Shown piece by piece: positions 33,212-45,990 of a stretch of 64,000 nucleotides of DNA. The DNA is taken from assembly GCA_007258455.2 (NCBI GenBank), contig VDFB02373365.1, positions 217,057,765-217,121,764 on the forward strand. Reading direction: 5' to 3'. Under the pieces are notes generated by a model. It was not told where the DNA came from. It saw nothing but the letters and a program-made list of their open reading frames with translations, and did no database searches. Origin of the DNA: Sequoia sempervirens (lineage: Eukaryota > Streptophyta > Pinopsida > Cupressales > Cupressaceae). A program made the position numbers and the translations under genes. Every line of letters starts with the position of its first letter. The first letter of the stretch is position 1.

Positions 33212-36200
33212 TCAACCTACAAATTTAAAATTAAAACCAAAAATAAACTTCATCATATTTCTGATATCCAATATCTGGTTCTTTCCATCTTCACTTATGA
33301 CTCGGGTTCTAGGACTCTTCCTTCTTTCTTCAACTGATATTCTTGCAAAGCCCTTAATACGTGTTGTATGCATTCTTTTTAAATTCTTCATATTTCTCTC
33401 CAAGTGAGCTTGAGCCTAGTATATTAATCTTCAGTTACTTGAAGTATGATGTCATTTTTCTATGCTTTGTCTACTTCATACTTGGCTATAACATTTCAGC
33501 ACTGTATTATTTCGTCAATAACCTCCCACGTCAGCAATTGAACAAGATCTTTATTTATCCTTTCTATCCATTCCTTGAAAGATTTAGCTTCCTTTCCTTC
33601 CTATCCTAATGTTTGGGGATAAAAACCTTGACATGCCAATATTTGAATAAATTCTTGATTTTCATTAATTAATACTCTGCACTCGACAGTAACTATTTCA
33701 AATCCTTCAATACATTGTACTAACATGTCACTTTCCCATTTCAGCTATTTCTGCCATTTTCTTGGCAATAAAATTTCATGTTCTAATATTATATCACTTT
33801 GTATTAACTCTTGGATGTCTGACTGCATGAGAATTTCAATATTTCTCCTTTCATCAATGACCTGCTCCTAGCGAAATTTATGTTCATCTTCAAATCTTTT
33901 CAATTTCTCTAAATGATGATATGCTTCTTTGTATTTTCTTATTGCATTTATGATAAATTCTTCTCCCTGCTTCACATAGTATTCAATTCATTCTTCAAAC
34001 ATGTTCATTTTATGATGAGCTACAATAATGGCATCTACTTGCTCTTGTGACATCAGCACCAGATGTTTGGGCAGTCCAGCTTGTTCTCGACTAGATAAAG
34101 TCAATGACTTAATAAAGTGTTCCAAGGTAGCAACTCGTTCTTTCAGTTCTCTTTTATTTTGTTTATATTTTTGTACTCTAGCAACATTAGCATTTAAATT
34201 TACTTTTATTTCCTCTAATTCTTGCTTCCAAGATGAGTGTCCAAGATTAATACTTCTGATCTTATACTCCTTAGGTGTTATTTCATGTCTATCTTTATCA
34301 ATTGTTGTAGTGGCTATCTAAATAGTTATGTTTCCATCTACATTCCTCTATATGAAATGCTTTGTCTTTTCTCTACGCCTAGGTTTACGAGTAGCTACTT
34401 CTTGTATGAAATTATTAAGATTCAGAGGTAATGCTTCCACTTCCATTAGAGAAGCTAATTCCTAGATTAACTAATCAAGTGTATCATCATCTTGTTGTAC
34501 CTCTGTAACATTTCCTTGTCCTTGTTTGCCACTTGTTTCAGGAACTTCTTCTCTTTGACTTGCCACATTTTCTATTTCATCTCTCTAAACATTATCTTCT
34601 TCATTTAGTGCTACACCAGGATTCTCTTCATTTTCAATTCCACCTCTTGCAAACTATGTAGCTTCTTCTGAAATTTTAGTTTTAGCATGGCCTTTCTCCG
34701 ATTCTTCAAAGACCTACGAGTTTTCACTATCATTTTGCACATTCCCAAGTGAATGTTGGGAATCAAGAGTATCTTTGACAATTCTCTCATCAATAGGATT
34801 CTACTATGTAATTTCCCCTATTTCCATTTCAAGTACGCTAGGGTTTACTGCCTCTAAGGTGAACATTCCTTGAATGAACTCTTCTTGTTCAACATTTATG
34901 GGGTTAGAGCTTGTATCGTGAATTTCTTCTATCACCAGGTGTACCATGGGTTTGTCTTTACACTTCTTTTCTTGTACTTTCTCCCACATAGCACCCCATT
35001 TTTCCACCTGTTCTTTAATTTTGGCTTCATCTTCTTTAGAAATTTCCTCTAAAGCTATACAAGTCCCTCCTAGTGCTTGTTTCATACTAGCCATATTAAC
35101 AAAAGGGGGAGAGGTAAATAATGTTGCAACCCTTTGAGATTCAAACCTGGTTTGTGCCCCAACATTCTTTATTGCTCATGTTCCTTCATTAATAGTTACT
35201 CTTGTCTTGGGTCTAGCTATAGAGGAAGATGCACCTTTAGGTCTCACTTTTGATTTATCTTTACCTGTCTATACATCTTTCTATTTATCAGATGGTTTCA
35301 TGGGAACTTCTTGTCTTATTGCATTAGGGATTCTTTCTTCAATTCTAACACCTGGAGTCACCTTACTAGTCTTTCTTTTCTTCTTGGTAGGATCTCCACT
35401 TTCAAAAGCAGTTTCATCTCTTTGTTTCCTTCTTTTATCTTCTAAGAAGATAGGTTCAATTCCTCTTTCTCTTAAACTTTTACAAAAATTATGAATCTAG
35501 TGTTGAGTATACCTTAAGACTAGTCTAGTAAAGTCATCAATCAATGTCATGTCTTCATCATCAACACCTGGTCTAGAATGGGTTCATCATATACCCTGTC
35601 ATTGTAAAATTGGTTCAACACTTGACCATCATCTTCATCCAATTAGTTTGGGATGTCATAAAGCTTGAGCAGTCGAGTAAATCTTAAATTCATTGTTTCA
35701 TATTTTCTTCTTCTTACCATGTGCTCATCTTCACAGTTAAGCCAATAATATTCTAAATGAGGCACATGAGCACGAAAACCAGCTATATTTTTAGCAATAT
35801 TTCCTTCAATATCATAATACACTACCTAGAGTGGGAACTCTTCAAAATGGTAGGTCCTTAGTTATTCTTCACACAAATTAGTTACTCTAATTGCATTGCA
35901 CTTATAATTTCCTATTGTGATAGGAAATTTAAAAGAGGCCTTTTTGCGAGCATGGCTATAAAGATCCTAAGATGGTTTTAGTTGTCTCAGGTTAATTCCA
36001 ATAAAACAATTTTATTTATAGGATACCTAGGCAACATGAATGGGTGTCCAACAAATCCCTCCACTCTAATGTAGGAGTAAGTTGGAAATTGTATGTACCA
36101 ACCTTCCATAGGTTGAATGACACTTTGTGTTTCTATGGATAATCTTTTAGCTTTATCACCTTCCATTGTTCTCACTAGTTTCATGGAGAACAAATCATTA

Positions 36201-37033
36201 ACTTTCCTGTAATCATCTTTATACCCATGGACGGTGATCTGGGGTAGATGTGCATATATCAAACTATTGCCAACTTTTGTGCCCAGAGTACCAATCTATT
36301 TTAACCCTTGTTTACTGGCTCTCATAGCACAAGAGTAAATAACATATGATGACATGTAAAAGCATTTGGTTTTGGGGAATGTAGCAATTTGTTCATGTAG
36401 TCTATCACTTATCAATTTTCCCCAATGCAACTCTACAGGACCCTCTATCATGCGTGATATTATCACGAACATCCAGGGTTCGAATTTTCTTGCATCTCTC
36501 AAAACAACTACTTTTCTCAACAAAGTTATAATGTCTTGCATTTCTTGTTTAAACATAGACCTCTGAATTACCTTGGTATGTTGTGTAATTGGTTGTTGGC
36601 ACCATTGGGTGCTCATAATTTCTCTATTACACTCCTCAGTGCTCTGGTATGTCTTGGTCTTAGCCATTAGGTTGACATTGAACATCTGTGTGTAGATGGG
36701 GAGACCAAATGTATATATGATTCCTTACTGTGACAGGTTTGCATAAATTCTTCCTTCTTTCTCAACAATCCTCTTGGATGGGTTGTAATGATTTATGCAT
36801 TGCATAACTAATTCAGGAGCTTTCATTGCTGGTGGAAACCCTCCTATAGAAAGTAACCCATTTGCCACAACATTCTTGGTACATTGGGTAGCATTCTCTT
36901 GCAATAGCCATGAATGGATTTCAATGTTAGAAGACCATCCCATGTGGGTGTTTGTAATCTCTACATTGATGGGTACTGCTTGTGAATTGCAATACTTGAA
37001 TTCATCTTTTTCCCTTGCATTAGAAGTGCTCAT
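33212..37033 (-). pseudogene. Large retroelement ORF, copy C (about 1270 codons, broken)
   Basis: The likely start is MSTSNAREKDE at 37033. Block 1 is INHYNPSKRIVEKEGRIYAN near 36730-36800. Block 2 is WMFVIISRMIEGP and FYMSSYVIYSCA near 36320-36470. Block 3 is GWYIQF, YSYIRVEGF and LPRYPIN at 36015-36110. Then comes a damaged linker (34450-35900) with polar and acidic stretches, and a long coiled-coil region (33400-34400, for example HHKMNMFEE, YKEAYHHLEKLKR). Over ten stops and shifts are present. The ORF lies downstream of a Tat-like gag (38.0-38.9 kb) and upstream of an LTR-like region. Pairwise identity to copy B in the core looks near 30% by eye, so the copies are old or belong to different subfamilies. 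Confidence 0.6.
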
Positions 37034-37879
37034 TTTGTATATAATTTTCTTTGCAATTTTTAGAATATGTGTCTTGTATGTGAGTTATGGTTAAATTTAA
37101 CCAAGACTTATGTTTCATACAATTTTCAACTCATTTTTTATTAAATTTAACAATTTAGAGAAAAATTAACATTTCAATTTCAGAATGGGAAATACCATTA
37201 TCAATATTTTTAGCTTGAGAAACTCTTAACAAAGTATCATTTATTCAAAAAATACCTGGTTTTGGTTAATAATGGTGATTCTTGAGAATGCAACTTCAAA
37301 ACCCTTGGTAGCTACATCTTGGTTTCTCAAAATTTTACCTCTCTTTGCATGCCAATGTCGTTTCAAATCATAGATTATGGTTCAAATCATTACAGAATAT
37401 GGTTCAAATCATGAACACCTAGATTTCTGTGTTGGCTCACTATTTGAGAAGAAAGACAACATGGTGATTATACGTGGAAATCAGATGTCACATTGGTTAT
37501 TTGCAAGGTATATGTCATTAAAGATATGTGATCAATTGGTGATCACCGGGATTGAGGCTTTTGATATTTCTTTTGAAAGGATCAAACAACACCAGGATCC
37601 AAGAAATACCTTTTGAGGAAAGAGAAAACCTAAATGAAAGGAAAACCAGAAACCGAAACTGAAAGATAAGTTTGACAAAATTTCAAAGCAGACTCTTTGG
37701 TTTCTGACTTTTAGGAAGTAAAGAAACAATAAAATACTAGACTCTAGTAAAGAGGAAATTACCAGGATTAAAATTTTGATCAGTGAAATACTGGGTGGAG
37801 CTAGAATCTTATAAAGATACAAATTCTTTTGGCTCAACATAGGACTCCAGGATTCCAGTTTCCAGTAATAGACTAAACA

Positions 37880-38900
37880 TTAAGAGCATACCAAAACACC
37901 AAAATCGGGAAAACAAAAAGGATATGACAACAAAGAGGCCAAGTGAAAATGAGAGAGGAAAACCATCAATCGACCGAGTATCAAAACAATGCTAAAGCAA
38001 GAAAAACAACAAAAAAAAAAGGAAAAGAAAAAAGAGGGGGTCCACATTTTTCTAAGGGGAAAAATGGGACGTGTTGTGAGACCACACAACAATGGTAATT
38101 CTCCCTTGTACCTCTTCATATCAAACAATTCTTGAACAAAATACATAGGATCAACACTGGTTAAATTTTTTTCATGTTCAACTTGGAGTTCACTATGATT
38201 CATATATTGTAATGATATATTGATTGTAACAACATAATCATTATCATCTTGACAATTGTTTCTATTATTTGATCCATGAATTCCATTTTTTATGAAGTGT
38301 GGTAGGATAACCAACACTTGCAGCTATGTATCCTTTCATCATCAAATATTTTATTCTTTTTTAATATCCATGGAAATTTGATATGCATGATGAAGTGTTG
38401 CAGGCTCTTTATCTCTTAATGAATAGCTCATTTCTTCATCAAATGTACCAAGGTAAACAAACAAAAATAATGCATCACTTGGTCTTATATTTTCAAGAAT
38501 GTCACCTAATGTTTTTGTAAATTTGAGATTGAAAGCTAGAACCAACTCATCTTCTTCTTTCTAGATGTTCATTAATTTTTATCTCACTAAACATGGATCA
38601 ATTATTTAACCAAAACTATTCTATTAATGTTGTCATGAACTCATTCCACAAGGAGATAGAACACACTAGAAAATATGAAAACTAATCTTTGGCATCTTCC
38701 TTCAAATATTGAACAAAGAACTTCATGACAACATCTTCATGATGTATTTCATAATCTCCCATAAAGTCCATGAATGTTTGCAAATGTCTACATGTTGATT
38801 TTGAGATTTTCCCTTTGAACTATGGCAAGTGTTCCCTAACTTTATTAGGAATATGATTTGGGAATCCTTGAATACCATTAAAATTTAATGGGACCTATAT
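37880..38900 (-). pseudogene. Tat-like gag and acidic ORF (broken)
   Basis: On the minus strand from about 38900 the frame reads GIQGFPNHIPNKVREHLP, TFMDFMGDYEIHHEDVVMK, FFVQYLKEDAKD and, after shifts, LILENIRPSDALFLF-type text and DEEMSYSLRDKEPATL (38351-38545). This is the Retrotrans_gag domain found in plant Tat/Athila-type elements and in the gag at 58533. It continues into a short polar ORF (38317-37880). It lies downstream of the Tat-type PBS at 39645-39662. No protease or polymerase follows; large ORF C does, so the element may be non-autonomous. Confidence 0.7.
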
Positions 38901-38959
38901 ATTTCCATGGAGAATGTTCTTTGATGATATGACATGGGTTGCACACTTTGCATGTTTAG

Positions 38960-39644
38960 ATCTAACACCCTAAAGGGATATACAGGTTGATGATACATTT
39001 TATTACACCTTTTTCAAACTTAAACAATCAACTCTACAGTTGATCATTCCTGTTTCTTTCTTTCATCATGACCTTAAAATGTTACAATGCACAACCCAAA
39101 TGCATCTACACCTAAGATCTCTTTAGCAAGCATATTCAAGAACAAGCATGCTTCTTAAACATAATACATAGGATAAAAATTATAACTTAGAAGTATATAG
39201 AATTATCACTATTATTTTCCTTTCATAGTGCTTAGTTTCACTCAATAGGGAACCAAATTTTTTCAAGAATTTTAAATATGGTTTTCATACACAAGCGTAT
39301 CCTTCTTGAAAACCAAAATATGAAAAATACCTATATATGTTGTAACTGCTGCAAATTTTCTTTCTTGACTAGAAGCCCTTGTAAATCTAAAATATTCTTC
39401 ACATATTCATTAGATTATTTTCACAAAGTTTCCACCTCTCTTCATTGAGGACTAAACTTCAAATAGAATGAAGCACTTTGAAAGCTTAATTACATTCTAT
39501 GTCTTCTCCAATAGTAGAGTCACACAAATTCTTTTAGAATTTACTCCCACAAAGAATCTTCCAGGTTTAAAACTTCAATATCTAAACTAGCTATTCAAAT
39601 TCATCAAATGCTTTGACACTTTCCAAATGGACACTCTTCTAATC
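38960..39644. other. Leader between Tat-type PBS and gag
   Basis: No ORF is supportable; it is AT-rich. By position it is the untranslated leader of the minus-strand Tat-like element. Confidence 0.4.
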
Positions 39645-39662
39645 TCCCTAATAGAGTCGCCA
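39645..39662 (-). promoter_or_regulatory. Tat-type primer binding site, minus strand
   Basis: On the minus strand it reads TGGCGACTCTATTAGGGA, the TGGYGACTCYRYTRGGGA type seen in Tat-like plant elements and, as TGGTGACTCCACTGGGGA, at 57308-57326. The LTR-like end CCAAACA lies a few bases before it (39666). Confidence 0.75.
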
Positions 39663-39665
39663 ATC

Positions 39666-39830
39666 TGTTTGGTGTTTTTTCTTGCAACCCCAAATCCTAA
39701 GGAAAAAAATGCCTAAACCAAGTGATCAAGAGGTTAAGACAAAGGTATTGTACTATCAACACACCAGTGGCAAGAAAGGCCAATGAATAAGTCTATAAAT
39801 AGCCTTTTGTACTTTGAACTCCACAAAAAT
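39666..39830 (-). repeat. End of a 5' LTR, minus strand
   Basis: On the minus strand this runs from a TATA-like CTATTTATAG (plus 39793-39804) to the CCAAACA end at 39666, before the Tat-type PBS. The U3 part continues to higher coordinates, but I cannot find its start. Confidence 0.5.
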
Positions 39831-42154
39831 AAGGAGGGTGTACCTATTCAAAGATTTGCACATTTAATGAAACTTTCACTAAACAACACATTGCAAATTT
39901 TTAAACATGTGGATGGTTCTCAAATAAATGTATAAAGGATGTTATACATTGTATTACATTTAGGCATAATCCCTTTGCACTTTCAATCAACACTAAGAAC
40001 AAATAAATTAAGAGACATCTTCATCTTAGATACACAAATGAGATACAACTAGATTATTCCCAAGCATAACCCCTATGTTATTTAATCTCCATGAAGATAT
40101 AGAAAATAAGAGAATAAGTTAAACTTGAAAATGGAAAAGATTCATTAAGATTTTAAAATGGTGATTCCTTCCAGGGTTTGCAAAAAATAAATACACTAGA
40201 CTAGTTCCTTGTCCATAACAGAGTGAAAATGAAATAACCTATCTGGTAATATCTTGAACACAAAACTGGTGACCATTAAACCATTACTACCTTACAATAA
40301 TGAGGACTCTTCAAGACACATCTACAACATTCTTATAGATCCTAAATGCAACACAATATGTTCAACATTAAACTGAGAACACAATTTAACCTATTATTTG
40401 AACAACAACCATCAACTAAATACTTGTTATAACAAATGTGCAACAAAAACCATTATAATCTTTGATTATTTTGATTAAAAACATAATGCATACATTTTGG
40501 AGACATTACAATATGACACAATTCTTCGAAAGCTACAAACTAATTTTCTTGCCATTAACAAAATGGATTTCAACATTACACTCTAAAATTTGAAGAACTC
40601 CTAACCTAGAGTCAATCCTGCACAAAATTACAATATCTTCAATTTGGAGAACCTAGAAACCCCCACAAATGAGATAAAAGTTACAATATAAAGAAGAGAA
40701 TAAACTCAAATTGAATCCCTTTCTAACACTTGTCACTAACTAAACCTTTAGATCTACAACAAATTGGCATTTAGAGAATACCTCTTTACTCACCATTTTC
40801 CTTCCTTATTTGTAACTAAAGTTTGTGCATCCTTTTCAACTTGCGAATCCCGTGAAACTTCTTACCAGCTTGTAAAAACATGTTTCTTTCCCTTAGAAAA
40901 TTAACCTTAGGGTCAAAACCCACTTAGTTTCTATTTTTCTCTATAGGTAAAAGCTTTACACATATACTATTAACTTCACGACTCAGTTTTAAATATATGA
41001 TTTAATCATAAATTTTAACATTTTGGAGGCCTCATTTTATATTACAAATAGTTTGAAATTTTGTCAAACATTTGGTTTACAATCCTTTTGCTTGTGCATT
41101 CTGCCTACAACTGAAGAAGAATGAGATGCAAGGTGTGAGTGTCATATTTGGTTCATTTATTTGCTTACAAACACTGTACATAAGCTTAAAATGTTGGAAA
41201 AATGCTCCTAAGGCATAAAGAATTGATTGGGAAATCTTTTGGATGAAGCCACAATCATATTGAATCTCTAAACACTCAGAAAATTTGCCCCAAATGCATA
41301 AATCCTGATTTATCTTCAATTTCTATAATGTAAGGGCATTTATATGATTTCTAGGTTGTTTCTCCTGTTGCTTCAAAAAACATCTAATTACATACCATTT
41401 TTATTTGGGAAACAAAGATTATAAGATCTTAAATCTTTAATAAACATTGCTAAGGTTTTAATAAAATGTTTATAGAGTTTCAACCTCTCCACAATACCTC
41501 CCACACTCTTCCTTATTTGCCCGCTAGCTTCTACTAATGACATCAAGTACTGTCATGGGATAGCAGAGAAAGAATGTACAAAGAACAAAAAACCTTTGCA
41601 AAGGTTTAATAATGTATTGGAATTATTTAATAATATTTTTGAATACTTGGAAGTTAACCACAAGCTCCAGCTTCCTTTCCCCACTTCCCTGCCAACATTT
41701 CTAACATGGAGTAGGCTAGCAAGGAAGGATATCTTACAAAGTCTAAAAATTTATAAAGTATTAAATATTAAAATTTCCCTAATTACCTCATTTTTTCATG
41801 TGCATTTGCATTGTAATGACATTTAAAATATATTTAAAATATTTTAAACATTAGGAAATAGGAGAAAATTTAATCTCACATGTCACCCAAATGGAGGAAA
41901 TTCACTATGCACAAATGGGAACCCTTGGATCTGATATTTTTTGCAATTGGCCATAATCAATTATTTAAAACATGGGTTTTAAATCAGATCATGCCTAGCA
42001 ATGAAAAATTAGGTACCTCCTTTGTAAATTGGGCCATCGGACGTGTTCACCGCAGCTGAAACACATTAAAATAATGCATGATATAGATTCTGATTTTGAT
42101 GAAATGAAAGTAAAGATGCTTTAGAACAAAATAAGAAATGGGCTACCTTCAAAA
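39831..42154. other. AT-rich spacer
   Basis: No gene can be supported, and I see no large-ORF homology here, unlike the other LTR-like regions. Parts may be U3 of the minus-strand Tat-like LTR. Confidence 0.4.
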
Positions 42155-42420
42155 TTGTGAAATTTGCAACTTTTTGGAACACCAATTTTAGCCCAGTCGC
42201 AATTAGAAAAGCATTAAATAGCTCATCAGAACTCATCTTGGAAATGTAAAAATGAATGGGCACATTATCATATGTACCAAAAAACATTCTACCATACGGA
42301 TTTGTGATATTATGTCTATGTGGAAAAATTTTAATCGGAAAACATGGGCTTTGGGGTAGATTTAGAAATATGCTGACCTAACCTTTGTTGACACATTGAA
42401 AGGATATAGGCACTTCAAAT
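42155..42420. repeat. Dispersed repeat R1, copy 2
   Basis: Direct repeat of 16655-16920. See that entry for the shared blocks. It ends next to the Ty1/copia remnant. Confidence 0.75.
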
Positions 42421-42439
42421 CCTTCTCTCAACACTTATT

Positions 42440-43778
42440 CTACCACCATGAGTTTGTAGTCCTTGTATCATGATGATAGTTATTCAAAAGATCATAATCC
42501 TTTAGACCATGATGAGGATTCTTCTTCCTCCACTTTAGATGATGATAGTGATCATGAGGATACACATAGTTCATCTTTAGAGGATGATGATTCTCCTCCT
42601 TCTCTAATCACAATTCCTCTTTGATCTCATCAAAAATTGCAGCCAGTAGGTGATTGGGTAGGGGATCCTTCAAATCATAGGAGAACAAGATCAAATTTTT
42701 AGGATGTTACATATTTCTTCCTTGCCCCAAATTTTGATCCATATACTTTTCGAGAAGCTTTTGGTGTCCTTGAGTAGGATGCAACAATGTAGGAAGAGTT
42801 TAGTTCCTTAGAGAGGAATCACACTTGGGATCTTGTCCACTTCCTAAGGGAAGGAAATTAATTCCATGAAAGTGGGTCTATAGAACAAAATATGAAGTAT
42901 TTGGGTTGGTTTACAAGCATAAGGCTTGCTTGGCTTCCAAAGGATTCTCCCAAGTTCTAGAGATTGAATAATTTGAGACTTTTGCACTGGTCACCAAAAT
43001 GAATTCCACCTAGCTTGTTCTTGAAATAGCTACAACACATAGATGGGATGTTCATTAGATGGATGTGAAGAGTTATTTTCTTCATGGTGATCTTCAAGAG
43101 GAGATATAAATGGAGTAGCCATAGGGGGTCATTCAAGACTCTTCAATTGTGTGTCATCTTCAAAAGTCTCTCTATAGCCTCAAAATAGGCCCCTCATGCT
43201 TGGTATACACAGATGGACTCCTTACTTCTAAAAGTGGGGTTGACTTGATTCCATTTTGATCCCAATTTCTACATTTTGTAGTAGGATGATACTTACACCT
43301 TTCTAGTTCTTTATTTCAATGACTTCTTTATCACAAGAAGCCACTCATCCACCATTTGGTAGTAAAAACCACCCTTCATGATCAGTTTTTGATGTTTGAA
43401 TTGGGCTTCTTGTACTACTTCTTGGGGATTGAGATCACTCAGTTTTCTTTAGGTATCACTATTTCATAGTCTAAGTATGCACTTGATATGCTCCAAAGGT
43501 TTCACAACATTGATTGTAATTTTACACCAACTCCATTCTTGTAAGGGGTCAAACTTGAGGTTAAGTATTCTTCACCCTTGGTCAATGGAACTTTGTATTT
43601 ACAACCTATTGGTAGTCCCATTTATCTAACTCATACAAAGCTTGAAAATTTATATGCAATAAGAATGTTCTCTTAATTCATGCAGAAGCCACATGAGCTG
43701 CACTAGAAAGTAGCTAAGTGGATTCTTCACTACATCAAGGGTGCTCACAATTATGGGATTCATTATGTAGTGGGTGTG
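42440..43778 (+). pseudogene. Ty1/copia reverse transcriptase remnant
   Basis: Read with many stops and shifts. The linker SPPSLITIP...VGDWVGDPSNHRRTRS precedes the RVT_2 opening NHTWDLV and KWVYRTKYEVFGLVYKHKACL, then TFALVTKMNS, HRWDVHXMDVKSYFLHGDL (one stop at X) and SLYSLK-x-APHAWY. A damaged FDD region (DDTYTFLVLYFND near 43290) follows, then KGAHNYGIHYVVGV-type text (43735-43775) from the start of copia RNase H. The remnant is cut at 43778 by the LTR of chromovirus 3. It is a dead fragment. Confidence 0.85.
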
Positions 43779-44581
43779 TGGTGCAGTCATGGTAGGAGGG
43801 TTCCAAAAGGAACAGTCCAAACAATGTAGGTATGAGTCAACATAGTGGAAATAACAAAACAACTTGATAGGAAAACATGAATATTCATTAATATTGAATT
43901 CTTACATGCAACATTGTCAACAAGGGTGAATTAGAAGGGCTTATAGGCCTCGCCACAAGGGATTCAACAATACAACTGACCATCAAGCCTTATTACATTC
44001 CCCCAAAGGGTTTTGGGTGAAAATATAATGAATCTCAATCTTCTCCTAAAACTACTGATCTAAATGAATCCTTAATTATTAAAAATTCTTATAAATATCC
44101 TTCTCAAGCTCCAATATAGGTTTGCATTGGCCACAAGGGTCAATAACCAAATGAATGATCAAATGTGAGTGTTGGACTCCAAATAGGAAGAATTAGCTTC
44201 ATGCAAAATGAATTATATCATGAATCTCAAGATAGGTCCCAATAAACTCAAGATGCTTGTATGATGTCCAACTAAGCTTTTTACAATCTGGAATAGGCCC
44301 GCACTAAGGAATCTAGACTAGGTCGGCCCTAAATTCTCTAACTAGTAAATATAGTGAAATTTTGAGACTAATAACTTTCAATGGAAAATTGAAAATGATG
44401 TGAATTTTGGATATGTGATAGATGTTAATGTGTATATGCTATATCCTAATTTGTAAGTTAAGAAACAATGACATGGTACAAAGAAAAATGAACTACTGAA
44501 ACTACTACTGAATGTAATGTAAGAAATAACTATTTTTTGTTGATACATGATTGCTTTACAACTAAGGATGCTCTCGCAACA
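43779..44581 (-). repeat. 3' LTR of chromovirus 3
   Basis: About 803 bp. On the minus strand it starts TGTTGCGAGAGCATCC and aligns with 49463-50252. On the element strand it is preceded by ACCGAGTGTC. Confidence 0.85.
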
Positions 44582-45290
44582 GACACTCGGTGTTCAAAGA
44601 AAAGGGATTCCCTCACTTTCTAGGGCTAAGAGGAAAACCAAGATGATCCACCTCAACCTAGGAAATACATGATGAATCCTCCACTAGTCTTCCTTTCCAC
44701 TTTATAAGATATTATTTATACTGATTATTCCTAGTGCTTCTTCTGATTTTGGTATCCAAAATATGCTCAATCTCATCTGGTTCTTGATGAGGTAACTACT
44801 TTAAACCAACTTCATCATTATTATCACTTTATTTTCCTTCATGAAATTCATAGATGTCTGCAACATTGAAAATAAGTGATATGCACAATTTCTCCAGTAA
44901 CTCCACCTCATATACATTTCCAGAATTAGACTTTCTAAGTATATTACATAGGCCAAAATTCCTCATCTTCAACTTATTGTATGTGCCAACTAGAAATCTC
45001 TACTTCCTCAAATAAAACATCACCTCATCCCCAACAACAAATTCCTTACATACATTATTCTAACTACTCCCTTTTGCAACTTGACAAACTCTACAACTTT
45101 GAACATACTTCCTTACATCCTTATATATCTACAACCAAAAATAGTGTTCACATACCAAATGTACCATGTTATCCACTCCAAAATGTCTTGCTAATCCTCC
45201 ACTATGCTTTTCCTTGATCAAACTATCCCTCATTGAACTCTTCGGTATACGAAACTAATTTATTTTGAATAACATGCCTTCTTGAATAAA
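44582..45290 (-). pseudogene. Integrase finger fused to C terminus and chromodomain of chromovirus 3
   Basis: On the minus strand EKHSGGLARHFG and DVRKYVQSCRVCQVAKG (45085-45230) form the H2C2 finger. It is joined directly, near 45050-45065, to KEFVVGDEVMFYLRK, which in relatives follows the catalytic core by several hundred residues. The DDE core is therefore deleted. The chromodomain follows (STRNNQYK-x-YLIKWKGRLVEDSS, about 44680-44740). Stops interrupt it. Confidence 0.82.
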
Positions 45291-45990
45291 ATAATTCAAT
45301 CATTGGATCTAGTATGTCACTATTGGGTATTTACTTGCCCTCCATGCTTCCCCAAAATCTGCATCATCTTCATACATATGTTTTATTTCTTCAAATCCCA
45401 ATACTTGTACTCTCATCTCTATCAACAAATTCCTCCTACTCAATGCATCTACAATTTTTTTTGACTTACCACTCCTATACTTCAACATAAATGTATAACT
45501 TTGTAGGAACTCAACCCACCTCATATGTCTCTTATTAAGCTTCCCTTGAATATTCAAATACTACAAATCTTGATGATAAGTATACAACATGAATTCCTTA
45601 GGCAACAAATAATGTCTCCACTTCTTCAAGGCTTGAATTATGCCATAGAATTCCTTATCATAAATTGAGTATCTTTTTCTAGAATCATTCAAATTCTCAT
45701 TGAAATAAGTTGCAAGTCTTCATTCTTGACTCAATACTACTCCAATTGCATTTCAACTCACATCACAATCAACTTGAAATACTTTGTCAAAATTTGGTAG
45801 TGCGAGCACTAGATGCTCTATCACCTTCTGTTTCAACAATTCAAAAATATTTTATGCTCTGGACGTCCACTTAAAATCTTTTTTGTCTCCTCTCATTTTC
45901 TCTATCATGGGGTGACAAACACTACCAAACCTTTTGATAAATTTCCAGTAGAAACTAGTTAATCCATGTCATGATCTTACTTCCCTCATG
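45291..45990 (-). pseudogene. RNase H of chromovirus 3 (broken)
   Basis: KLNKRHMRWVEFLQSYTF and YRSGKSKKIVDALSRR (45557-45420) are the C-terminal part of RNase H. The upstream part down from about 45900 shows FQVDCDVS- and QEXRLATYF-type text with shifts. The order after reverse transcriptase is normal. Confidence 0.78.

Noticed and set aside
32830..39666. C and 39.7-kb LTR regions as the two LTRs of one element
   Set aside because: TATA-to-end distances are similar (about 140 bp) but the sequences do not align, and the primer sites differ in type.
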